Source: Deltaproteobacteria bacterium
GTDB taxonomy: Bacteria > Desulfobacterota > Syntrophorhabdia > Syntrophorhabdales > Syntrophorhabdaceae
Length of the DNA: 7,915 nt
Reading direction: 5' to 3'
NCBI GenBank assembly: GCA_003506795.1
Contig: DNYO01000167.1
Span: 1 to 7,915 of the forward strand
This document shows, in pieces, positions 1 through 5,977 of this stretch (positions are counted from its first letter, which is position 1; every line of letters starts with the position of its first letter). The notes under the pieces were generated by a model. It had not been told where the DNA came from, did not search any database, and was given only the letters and a program-made list of their open reading frames with translations. The translations under genes were made by a program, and so were the position numbers.

Positions 1-215
1 ACGACATGTCCCTTGATGTCCCCGCCTATGATGGAAGCGACGAAACGCTTATGGATAGGATTAGCTCTGGCCAGGATGTGGAGGAGATAGTTTCAGAGCA
101 GCAACGGGTCAGACAGGTGGAAAACAGGATAATAAAGAGATTCAAGACACATTTCCAGGGAAGCCTTGTAAACTCTGACCTAAAGAATATTACGGTTAAT
201 ATCGCGGCGACATAA
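1..215 (+). pseudogene. rpoH: RpoH-like (sigma-32) sigma factor, 3' end, with apparent internal deletion
   Basis: The frame is open from the window edge (first full codon at 3) to TAA at 213-215, so the gene starts upstream. The residues DMSLDVPAYDGSDETLMD resemble the end of region 3 of heat-shock sigma factors, and RVRQVENRIIKRFK resembles the end of region 4.2, which contacts the -35 element. In intact family members these blocks are separated by roughly 45 residues holding region 4.1 and the first part of the region 4.2 helix-turn-helix. Here SEQQ runs straight into RVRQVENR near base 111, with the reading frame kept. The protein would therefore probably not bind a -35 element normally. 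It is either a decaying copy, a genuinely shortened variant, or an assembly error. The family call rests on motif recognition. The deletion is inferred by comparison with remembered RpoH sequences. Confidence 0.65.
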
Positions 216-817
216 CGGGTAATATAACCTCGCTCATCAAAACGGACCGCTGATGCAACTGTTAGGCGGAGCGCTAGCCTCTCTTTCTCATCGTGATCGT
301 CCGTTTCTCAGAATCTCCAGCTATTCCAATATTAGCAAGTGTTGCTATTGCGTATAGGTTGGTGGAACCTACACTTCCTGAGAACGATCTCGGCACGGTA
401 GCATGATAAAACCTTAGCGTATATTTTCGCACGAATAGTCCTGATACCCTGAGAACCATGCTGGTCTTATGTCTCTACGGAAATGCCGGCGTGTCTTCCC
501 GGGCGGCTATTCCATCCACGTCGGGTCATCCTTGCCCGGGTTTAATTCGATCTTCTCCTAAATACCGCATGGAGGTTAACCTCAGAAATCAACGAAGCGC
601 ACCTGTGCACCGCGCAACGCTAGTCAGGGCGGTCCTCACCTTGATCACCGAAAAAAGAGCCGTTATATCCTTTCGATTTCTTTAAAGAATGTCAAGGATG
701 CCATTTTCCATGTGGTTGACAACATGGTTTGATGACCACAATATATAACAATCAACAAATTCGCTAACATCGACGCGGTCTCATGGATATGGCAGCGGTA
801 GAAGAAGGGGGTATGCG
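216..817. other. Intergenic stretch, no convincing gene
   Basis: About 600 bases lie between the sigma-factor fragment and the 66-residue gene. The open frames here (for example - strand 274-459 and + strand 458-685) lack a good ribosome-binding site and read as low-information sequence. A 7-bp inverted repeat, CCCGGGC at 498-504 and GCCCGGG at 534-540, is present with a 29-base spacer, too long for an ordinary terminator. The last 110 bases hold a candidate promoter with a dyad, listed separately. I see no tRNA, insertion-sequence end or other known element. Confidence 0.5.
711..747 (+). promoter_or_regulatory. Candidate promoter with overlapping dyad, upstream of the 66-residue gene
   Basis: A perfect -35 hexamer TTGACA lies at 716-721. 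The best AT-rich -10 candidate is TATATA at 742-747, with a 20-base spacer, which is longer than ideal; nearer alternatives match less well. An inverted repeat, TGTGGT at 711-716 and ACCACA at 735-740, brackets the spacer, where a repressor or activator site could lie. The 5' leader to the ATG at 818 would be about 60 bases. This is pattern matching only. Confidence 0.3.
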
Positions 818-1018
818 ATGTTGAAATTTGAAGGAAAGATCAAGGACGCCGGGATATACCAGATTCCACCGGATATGGTCCGGGTAGAAGGCTTCATGAA
901 CGGCAGGCATTGCTGCATCACTATAGAGGCTCCGGGGATTGCCCAGGAACTTCCCGATTTGTATGGCGTCGACAACAAGAACGTTCCTATCGAGATCGGC
1001 AACGGGGAAGAGCTCTAA
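818..1018 (+). CDS. Small protein of unknown function (66 aa)
   Basis: I do not recognise this protein. The ATG at 818 is preceded by a purine-rich site (AAGAAGGGGG, ending at 811) with six bases of spacing, and the frame ends at TAA 1016-1018. The product is acidic with no predicted signal peptide or membrane segment. It looks like a compact mostly beta fold: short hydrophobic stretches (MLKFEG, CCITIEAP, VPIEIG) alternate with turns. A Cys-Cys pair sits at residues 32-33 (GRHCCITIE). Codon choice and the strong initiation site support a real gene. It stands alone, with no close partner on either side. It could be a survivor of a partly deleted operon or a mobile-element accessory protein, but nothing in the sequence decides this. 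Confidence 0.65.
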   Translation: MLKFEGKIKDAGIYQIPPDMVRVEGFMNGRHCCITIEAPGIAQELPDLYGVDNKNVPIEIGNGEEL

Positions 1019-1558
1019 AAGAACCTCCGCGATGCCAGCAGCAATATGCCGTTTTGACCTGGGAATAATACCGAAGGTGATTCTGCTGCGTCAGGCTCCA
1101 GGATAAGCCGGTCGTCTCGGAGGGGTATTGTGTTGAGGAATATCGTTACGCACGATATGACCAGCACCTTGATATATTGATTTCGGATATCAAAGATGAT
1201 CTTTGAAATGACCGGGAAGGGTCTCCTTCCTCTGTGTTACATCATGCGAAGTGTCTCTTCTTTTCGTCGAAGGGATCGTTGTCCTTCATGACATATGGCG
1301 CCTGGGCCAGCTTGTGGCCCACTGCCTTTTATCGCTACTGTCGTGTTCTTCTGCGCCTTCTTCGCGAAGTCACCAGATAATGGGGCAATATTCCCTGGCA
1401 AAGTTCGCCACTGCCGATCTTGGCATAGGGCGCTTGACTATATGGGCAGCACGTCTTATTTGTCATTTAGTAATTTGGTTCATTTTGACAAGATGTTACG
1501 AGCATCGGGTTCAGAGGAGTGATGAAAAGAACAAATATAATGAATTAGGAGGGTTATT
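1019..1558. other. Intergenic stretch, mostly non-coding, possible decayed ORF
   Basis: This 540-base stretch contains no gene I can defend. It holds a possible frameshifted remnant (1032-1206, listed separately), a short hairpin GGAAGG-GTCT-CCTTCC at 1215-1230 without a clear T tract, and a second hairpin GGGCCA-GCTTG-TGGCCC at 1304-1320. A 103-codon frame from GTG 1251 ends at TGA 1560-1562, overlapping the ferredoxin start codon, but it has no ribosome-binding site and reads poorly. TTGACA at 1485-1490 and TATAAT at 1536-1541 are too far apart to form one promoter. A + strand promoter for the ferredoxin gene is expected somewhere here but I cannot place it. Confidence 0.45.
1032..1206 (+). 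pseudogene. Possible frameshifted gene remnant
   Basis: Two partly overlapping frames both read like protein. ATG 1032 opens 24 codons (containing RFDLGIIPKVILLRQ) ending at TAA 1104-1106. A second frame, open from 1081, runs 41 codons to TGA 1204-1206 with no start codon and reads EGYCVEEYRYARYDQHLD and ISDIKDDL. The second part is rich in charged and aromatic residues, in contrast to the poor frames around it, and looks like the C-terminal end of a soluble protein. A frameshift between the two would join them. I do not recognise the family. Chance cannot be excluded at this length. Confidence 0.2.
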
Positions 1559-1840
1559 ATGAGTAAGAAGCTTGAGGTGGAAACGGTTGAAGCGTTCGGC
1601 AGGACATTTGCGAAAGGCAATATACCGGAAATCAACCCCGTTCGCTGCATGGGGTGCAGGAATTGCGTTAACCTGTGCAGGAAACTTGGGCCGAACGTAT
1701 TGGATATTGTGGATGGGGTCGCCAAGCCCGTTCGTCCCGAAAACTGTATCAGCGACGGCGCTTGCATGGTCGCATGTCCGACCAAGGCCATCTTTCTAAT
1801 GAGCAGGTACGATCTTTCGGCGCCTCCGGCTGCTTTGTAA
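1559..1840 (+). CDS. Bacterial-type two-cluster ferredoxin with an Asp in the second cluster motif (93 aa)
   Basis: This is a small soluble electron carrier. Residues 30-40 hold a standard CxxCxxCxxxC motif (C30, C33, C36, C40). The second motif is C63-x2-D66-x2-C69-x3-C73-Pro, with Asp where the second cysteine normally sits. In dicluster ferredoxins each cluster takes three ligands from one motif and one from the other, so the D66 cluster would also use C40. In Pyrococcus furiosus ferredoxin and Desulfovibrio africanus ferredoxin III, an Asp at this place gives a cluster that interconverts between [3Fe-4S] and [4Fe-4S]. The same behaviour is inferred here. About 29 residues precede the first motif. 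The ATG at 1559 follows a strong AGGAGGG site at 1547-1553, and a good terminator lies just downstream, so the gene is probably monocistronic. Its redox partner is not visible in the window. Confidence 0.9.
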   Translation: MSKKLEVETVEAFGRTFAKGNIPEINPVRCMGCRNCVNLCRKLGPNVLDIVDGVAKPVRPENCISDGACMVACPTKAIFLMSRYDLSAPPAAL

Positions 1841-1865
1841 AGGCTTTGGTCTTAACAAAGTTATC

Positions 1866-1896
1866 TAGGGTGGAGATGGCCGCTACCTCCACCCTA
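1866..1896 (+). terminator. Hairpin terminator after the ferredoxin gene
   Basis: A perfect 10-bp stem, TAGGGTGGAG at 1866-1875 with CTCCACCCTA at 1887-1896, encloses an 11-base loop. It is followed after five bases by GTTTTG. It starts 25 bases after the ferredoxin stop codon. The T tract is short, but the stem is strong and correctly placed for intrinsic termination. Confidence 0.7.
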
Positions 1897-2401
1897 ATCA
1901 GTTTTGTATAGCTTTTCGAACGTCCCGCGATTTGCAGGCAGGCACCGTCCGTTTTACGAATTGCCGCAGCACGTACTTGAGGTTTTCACTGATCACAAGG
2001 ATAACAACGTAGCTTATATCATCCCTTCCAACAAGGATAATTATTCCCTCATTGTTCTTGTTTGCATCTCGGGTTGGAAAACTGTCTGAAAATGAGGTAT
2101 CTCGGCGTCTTTATCACTTTCCGCTGCCAGACACACTAACACAAAATTCAAGTAAAGAGTAATCAACAAAGAGTCCCACGGCTTACGTCGTCTCTCAAAG
2201 AGTCCCCATGCAGACAGGTTCATCGCCAAGGGGGCCATGGTATGTTTGCCCTGATTTTCAAGATTCTATTAACCATTCTCCTACAATGGCATAGCCCGCG
2301 TTCATTGTGCCACTTCCAAAGTTGGTTTCTCAATCTTTTGCATCAAATCTGTGGTGAGTGTTAAAGAGCAGCAGGTAAGACCGAAATGACCTGATAGAGA
2401 A
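1897..2401. other. Non-coding gap between two convergent transcription units
   Basis: About 500 bases separate the ferredoxin terminator from the terminator of the - strand operon. Two weak frames (TTG 1904-2089 on +, 2041-2238 on -) lack ribosome-binding sites and I do not accept them. A direct repeat CAAAGAGTCCC occurs at 2167-2177 and 2196-2206 (29-base period), with a third partial copy AAAGAGT at 2154-2160. I see no transposase, insertion-sequence ends or RNA gene. Confidence 0.45.
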
Positions 2402-2423
2402 AGGGGAGCCAACCGGCCCCCCT
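2402..2423 (-). terminator. Hairpin terminator of the PRTRC operon
   Basis: Read on the - strand, AGGGGGGCC, loop GGTT, GGCTCCCCT forms a 9-bp stem with one G-T pair, followed by TTTCTCT. It begins 7 bases beyond the stop codon of the ThiF-family gene. The stem is GC-rich and well placed. The T tract is interrupted, so termination may be partial. Confidence 0.65.
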
Positions 2424-2430
2424 GTGTAAT

Positions 2431-3261
2431 TTATGGTTTCGTCCTTTCCTTCTTCTTCGGCTCTTCCTTTGGCTTCCCCCATCCCATCGACTTCCATACA
2501 GTGGGGTCAATGGGAAGCGGCCGCACCTTGAACGAATCAAGGTTCACGAAGGCGCCGTGAACCGTGAGATATCCCTTCCGAAACATCTTCCAGAGGATCT
2601 CCAAGGCACACGTGGCTATCCATTGGTTTACGAAAAGGTCCTGCTTACGGATGGCATCCTCGACGGAGCATGATGGCCCCTGATATGCCTTTTTGTCTTC
2701 CCCTTCGATGTCCTTGTAAAGGTCGATGACATGGGGAAGATATTCGGCGCAGCTAGGCGGCTGCTTGAACGGTGCCGTGGTTCCCAAGATGACTTGGCCA
2801 GTCGATTGCGTGTTGCCGGTGTCCAGCCAGTAGGTGCCACCCCAACCTTTCCTGCCGGTCATGGCCTTGAGTATTGTCACCCTTGTCTGTGCGGAGTCCA
2901 CCGCCGAAACCACGATGCGCGGCAGGGAGGACCCGATGTTGGTGTTTTCGTTGACGCTGTGTGGAACAACGTTCCAGGCCGTCCCGAAGAACATGTTTAC
3001 ACGGCTTACCAGCACTGTCGCCTTGTTCCTGCCTATATCGGCCTCGGAGAAGAGCTGCCGCCCGACGTTGGAGGCGCTTACCGCATCCCCGTCATACACA
3101 ACAAGGTGCAGACCGGGGTGGCCGAGGCTGATCAGCGTGCGGTTCATCCGCGCAAGGCCGGTGATGATCTGGCTGCCGGTTCCGCCTGCCCCTATAAGAA
3201 GCATGCTGACGGGGCGGTCTCCGCCACTCTGGAGCCTTACATAATGTTTCTGGGCGGTCAC
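2431..3261 (-). CDS. PRTRC system ThiF family protein, E1-like adenylating enzyme (276 aa)
   Basis: This belongs to the ThiF/MoeB/E1 superfamily, whose members adenylate the C-terminal glycine of a ubiquitin-like protein. The Rossmann nucleotide loop is GAGGTGS at residues 24-30. The other conserved positions follow in order: D57 and D59 in VVYDGDAV, N65 and R68-Q69 in SNVGRQL, K80 in GRNKA, and D122 in SAVDS. Candidate thiol residues are C171 (PPSCAEYLP) and C198 (GPSCSVEDA). There are no CxxC zinc pairs of the MoeB/ThiF kind. The C-terminal tail (residues 263-276) is Lys/Glu/Pro rich. The start is a GTG at 3261 that overlaps the stop of the PRTRC A gene (GTGA, 4 bp) with no clear Shine-Dalgarno site, which suggests translational coupling. 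It is the last gene of the operon. The family call is secure; the substrate (probably protein C) is inferred. Confidence 0.92.
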   Translation of the reverse strand: MTAQKHYVRLQSGGDRPVSMLLIGAGGTGSQIITGLARMNRTLISLGHPGLHLVVYDGDAVSASNVGRQLFSEADIGRNKATVLVSRVNMFFGTAWNVVPHSVNENTNIGSSLPRIVVSAVDSAQTRVTILKAMTGRKGWGGTYWLDTGNTQSTGQVILGTTAPFKQPPSCAEYLPHVIDLYKDIEGEDKKAYQGPSCSVEDAIRKQDLFVNQWIATCALEILWKMFRKGYLTVHGAFVNLDSFKVRPLPIDPTVWKSMGWGKPKEEPKKKERTKP

Positions 3262-3902
3262 AGTGTCACCACCACGTCTGTGTCGGGGTCGAAGAGCGGG
3301 AAGAAAAACCCTTCGACGGCTATGCGCCCTGCAACTGCAAATCCGTCCTTCCCCGAGTAACCGCCAAGCACCACGGAAACCTTCACGCCTCCGGCGTCGT
3401 CCCTGTCATCGATAACCGAGAAGAAGGGCTTGATCCGTCCGTGGCTATGGACGTCTATTGCGAGGCAACTGCCGGCGGGAAGCGTCGGCCTGTTCTTGAT
3501 GACCACACTGCCGAATGTCGCCTCTATCTCGAGAGGAAGGTACCGATAGCCCTCCTCCGCGTTCCATATTATCCAGCCCGCCCATTCCATGTTCCTTTCG
3601 GCGTGTTCTTTCGCGGGGGGCCTGATATCGTTATTGAAGATCCTGTTCACCTCTTCGCTGCCCATGATGCTGACGAAGTCGTTTATCCCCGTCACATCTC
3701 CGTATGGAAGGTCTCTGCCGAGGTCCGCATGGTGTCCCCTGAACCTTCCGAATAGCTGGTTCGTTTCGACATGGACACCGTCCCTTGCCATGAGGAGCCT
3801 GGTCTGATACAGCGGGCACGGCTCGAAGTCCCCGTACCTGGGAACCACGACGGTGGGAAAGCGGTTCTGGATCAGTTTGTCCTTTATATTGTTGTATTCC
3901 AT
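3258..3902 (-). CDS. PRTRC system protein A, JAMM/JAB-like metallopeptidase (214 aa)
   Basis: The C-terminal half carries a JAMM signature: E106 (MEWAGW), then H152-x-H154 in DVHSHG, then S162-x2-D165 in FSVIDD, which gives HxHx7SxxD. In JAMM enzymes the two histidines and the aspartate bind zinc and the glutamate activates water to cut isopeptide bonds or ubiquitin-like tails. All these residues are present, so the protein should be catalytically competent. Residues 1-95 form a separate N-terminal region without motifs that I recognise. The ATG at 3902 lies inside the end of the PRTRC B gene (19-bp overlap), with GAGG five bases upstream as a modest ribosome-binding site. Position beside B and ThiF fits PRTRC protein A. 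Likely roles, by inference, are trimming the protein C precursor or removing it from targets. Confidence 0.88.
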   Translation of the reverse strand: MEYNNIKDKLIQNRFPTVVVPRYGDFEPCPLYQTRLLMARDGVHVETNQLFGRFRGHHADLGRDLPYGDVTGINDFVSIMGSEEVNRIFNNDIRPPAKEHAERNMEWAGWIIWNAEEGYRYLPLEIEATFGSVVIKNRPTLPAGSCLAIDVHSHGRIKPFFSVIDDRDDAGGVKVSVVLGGYSGKDGFAVAGRIAVEGFFFPLFDPDTDVVVTL

Positions 3903-4615
3903 GATCGCCTCAATGATGAAATGGCCTTTATGATAGTCGCCAGCGTGGCATAGGGATGCAAATACTGCACGGGGAAACGCTTCTTTCCCTTGATCTTCTT
4001 CCAGAAGTCCTCCGGTCCGATCCCGGAGAGTTTCGGAGGAAGGTGGCTTGTCAGGGTCCCGTTAAAGAAAACACTCTCCCACTGCGCGATACTGTCGGGT
4101 GAGAACCTGTCCGGAACCCTGATGTTGCCCATGCAGCAGGCCCCGGTCTCGTAGACGTTGTAGAACGGGCTGTGGAAGACCGCGCTCGATGGGTCGGGCC
4201 TCCGGTTCTCACCCAGGGCCCAGGTGTGAAGCTTTCCCTTGAGAACAAGGAACAGCTGCGGCGGCACCGGGTATTCTCCCGATCTGACCCCTTTTATCTC
4301 CGAGATGAAAAGCCGGCGTACTGCTGCCGGCGTCCACCACATAAGGGCACGCTCCGGGCTGTAGACCAGCACGTTATCAGGAATGTAGTCCACCGACCCG
4401 AGGGTCGGCATCACCAGCGAGCAAATCTCAAGAAGCATCTCCCGCGTCAGCGGGCTGCCTTCCAGGAGATCTCCGGTCTCGCCTACCCTGTGCCGGGTTA
4501 TGTAAGCGTCGATGATACTCTCTTCGTCTTCAATACGACTTTTGGGTTTATCGTATTCATATATGACGAGGGCTCGCGTTGCAACGAGCTTTGCTTCTTC
4601 AGTAGGAGCTTTCAT
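3884..4615 (-). CDS. PRTRC system protein B, E2-like (243 aa)
   Basis: Recognised as PRTRC B from the block ALMWWTPAAVRRLFI followed by GEYPVPPQLFLVL and FHSPFYNVYETGACCMGN. As I recall, this family is placed among prokaryotic E2 (ubiquitin-conjugating fold) proteins. In that reading, the YPVPP segment is the Pro-rich flap strand and C161 (or C160) in GACCMGN is the candidate thioester cysteine. I see no obvious oxyanion-hole Asn like that in eukaryotic E2s. Two in-frame ATGs are possible. I chose 4615 because AAGGAG at 4623-4628 then has seven bases of spacing; the ATG at 4621 would leave only one. The gene overlaps the F gene by 17 bp and the A gene by 19 bp. The thioester function is inferred, not shown. 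Confidence 0.85.
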   Translation of the reverse strand: MKAPTEEAKLVATRALVIYEYDKPKSRIEDEESIIDAYITRHRVGETGDLLEGSPLTREMLLEICSLVMPTLGSVDYIPDNVLVYSPERALMWWTPAAVRRLFISEIKGVRSGEYPVPPQLFLVLKGKLHTWALGENRRPDPSSAVFHSPFYNVYETGACCMGNIRVPDRFSPDSIAQWESVFFNGTLTSHLPPKLSGIGPEDFWKKIKGKKRFPVQYLHPYATLATIIKAISSLRRSWNTTI

Positions 4616-5624
4616 TATCATTCTCCTTGTTCCCTGTTGAAATAAGGTCGTAGAAGCTGTACCAGACCTTTTGAAAGAGGGCGAACGTTCGGAGGGTGAG
4701 GCAGATGCGCCGTATGTCTGTGCCGTCCGTTACCGGCAGCAGCACGGTCGCCGCACCGTAATTCCCCCACTGATCGTTCATGTACTGCATAAAGGAATCT
4801 GACAGTACCTCGTCTTCATCCCAGAGCATGGCGAAAGAGTTGTAGATGGGGTTGACCTCGTATGAGTAATTGACGTCCGGCTCAACCGTCCTCAGCTTGA
4901 ATTCTAGGCAGCACAGGCAAGCAAGCCTGAGAAGGTTCTTGAGCACGGCAGTCGTTTCGGCCGGCACCGTTTTCGAGATCCTCTTGATGCGCCTGTGGGC
5001 GGACCTCAAGACCCTGGAACGACCTTCCCGTGGTGTCTTCTTGCCGAACAGGTAGCGATCATACTTTTTCTGGACCGCCCGAAGGCTGTCTTGCATGTCC
5101 TTCATGGATTCGGCATCCTCAAAGTTGTCCTCTTCTTCGGCATATTCGTCCATCGCCATCCATTCGATGATCTCAGGCGCTCCCATGCCGGGACAACGGC
5201 CTGAGTCCATCACGATGCCCAGAAGCTCCCGCACGACTTTATATAGCGGCCGGTTGGTTTTCTTCAGGGCTTCCAAGGGCTCCAGATAGAGCGCATAGAA
5301 GTAGCCCATCTCCACCTTGACCACCACCTCCCATCCTTTCTGGGTGTAATGGTGCTTTTCAGCCACATCGATGTTGACATCCGGCAAGCGGGGATTCGGC
5401 AATGCGCTCAGGACTTTCTTCATTATGAGTTTGTGTATCTTCTTCTCCAGAAACCCGACTAGCCTGTCGGCCGGGATCCTGGATACCCGCGGCGAAGTTT
5501 CGGAGAGGTTCTTGACCAACCCGAGCATCGCAGGCACGACCATGCTGGTAATATACCCGATCCGGACAAGTGCGGCCGTCACGGGTATAGCGAGTTGTTT
5601 GACCTTGAACCTCGGGGTCAGCAT
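4599..5624 (-). CDS. PRTRC system protein F (341 aa)
   Basis: This is assigned mainly by position between C and B, with the sequence compatible. It has no enzyme motif that I can recognise. The N-terminal region is moderately hydrophobic (residues 11-38, with ITSMVVPAMLGLV) but follows a charged stretch and does not look like a clear membrane anchor. Residues 155-180 are very acidic (DEYAEEEDNFEDAE), followed by a strongly basic stretch around 196-219 (KKTPREGRSRV, RRIKRISK), a charge switch that suggests a binding surface. Three cysteines cluster at 236-239 (ACLCCLE). Start: ATG 5624 shares one base with the stop of the C gene (TAATG), with GGAG at 5633-5636 as ribosome-binding site. It overlaps the B gene by 17 bp. 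A scaffold or target-binding part of the conjugation system is possible. Confidence 0.7.
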   Translation of the reverse strand: MLTPRFKVKQLAIPVTAALVRIGYITSMVVPAMLGLVKNLSETSPRVSRIPADRLVGFLEKKIHKLIMKKVLSALPNPRLPDVNIDVAEKHHYTQKGWEVVVKVEMGYFYALYLEPLEALKKTNRPLYKVVRELLGIVMDSGRCPGMGAPEIIEWMAMDEYAEEEDNFEDAESMKDMQDSLRAVQKKYDRYLFGKKTPREGRSRVLRSAHRRIKRISKTVPAETTAVLKNLLRLACLCCLEFKLRTVEPDVNYSYEVNPIYNSFAMLWDEDEVLSDSFMQYMNDQWGNYGAATVLLPVTDGTDIRRICLTLRTFALFQKVWYSFYDLISTGNKENDNESSY

Positions 5625-5977
5625 TACACGGGCTCCAGGCTCGACGACGGGGGAAGGACCGCCCTTGCTCCCGGTTCTGTCCGGGCGACGATCCTTGCCA
5701 GGGCCTTCATGATCTTCAGCCCGTCGGCCACATCGTCGGCCTCCTTTTTGAAGACGGCCTTACCCTGGCCTTTCGTGCCCACCGCTTTCCTGAAGGTGTA
5801 CTGGATACAGTCATCCTTGTATTCGGGGCCCTCGATAACCGCCTGGGTCAACTCCGGATAAACATCGCTCCAGAACTCCTTGACCTCTTCGGGTTTCATG
5901 GCGGGATCGGGGTCATCGAGCTGCATCGCGTTGTAAACGAAGACCCTCTTGAGGGTGCTTACCTTGAGATCGCTCAT
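5624..5977 (-). CDS. PRTRC system protein C, ubiquitin-like candidate, with long C-terminal extension (117 aa)
   Basis: Residues 1-70 match the PRTRC C pattern: LKRVFVYNAMQLDDPDP, then EEVKEFWSDVYPELTQA, IEGPE, and YTFRKAVGTKG. As I recall, the family is about 65-75 residues, is grouped with prokaryotic ubiquitin-like proteins, and often ends near the GTKG segment. Here the frame goes on for about 47 further residues (VFKKEADDVADGLKIMKAL, then a Pro/Ser-rich end PPSSSLEPV). The added part is probably an amphipathic helix plus a flexible tail. The glycines G67, G70 and G72 could mark a processing point, which would free a ubiquitin-like C terminus. ATG 5977 overlaps the stop of the E gene (ATGA, 4 bp), with a strong GGGAGG site upstream. 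The family call is good; the ubiquitin-like role is an inference from neighbours. Confidence 0.85.
   Translation of the reverse strand: MSDLKVSTLKRVFVYNAMQLDDPDPAMKPEEVKEFWSDVYPELTQAVIEGPEYKDDCIQYTFRKAVGTKGQGKAVFKKEADDVADGLKIMKALARIVARTEPGARAVLPPSSSLEPV

Noticed and set aside
256..270. GTTAGGC at about 261-267 as an integron attC core
   Set aside because: No matching RYYYAAC partner or paired inner arms are present upstream, and a 7-mer occurs by chance.
498..540. CCCGGGC/GCCCGGG inverted repeat as a terminator
   Set aside because: A 29-base loop and no T tract make it a poor terminator, and no gene ends nearby.
1251..1562. 103-codon + strand frame whose stop overlaps the ferredoxin ATG
   Set aside because: The overlap looks like translational coupling, but the GTG start has no ribosome-binding site, the product is Leu/Ser/Cys-rich without motifs, and the ferredoxin gene has its own strong site.
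2041..2238. 65-codon - strand frame (contains WDSLLITLYLNFVLVCLAAE)
   Set aside because: It has a hydrophobic stretch and ends in charged residues, but I see no ribosome-binding site and no family, and it lies between two terminators. A repeated-element origin could be tested by genome search.
2731..3360. Long + strand frame (209 codons) opposite the ThiF and A genes
   Set aside because: It is antisense to two well-supported genes, lacks a ribosome-binding site and shows no motif; it is explained by GC-rich codon use on the - strand.
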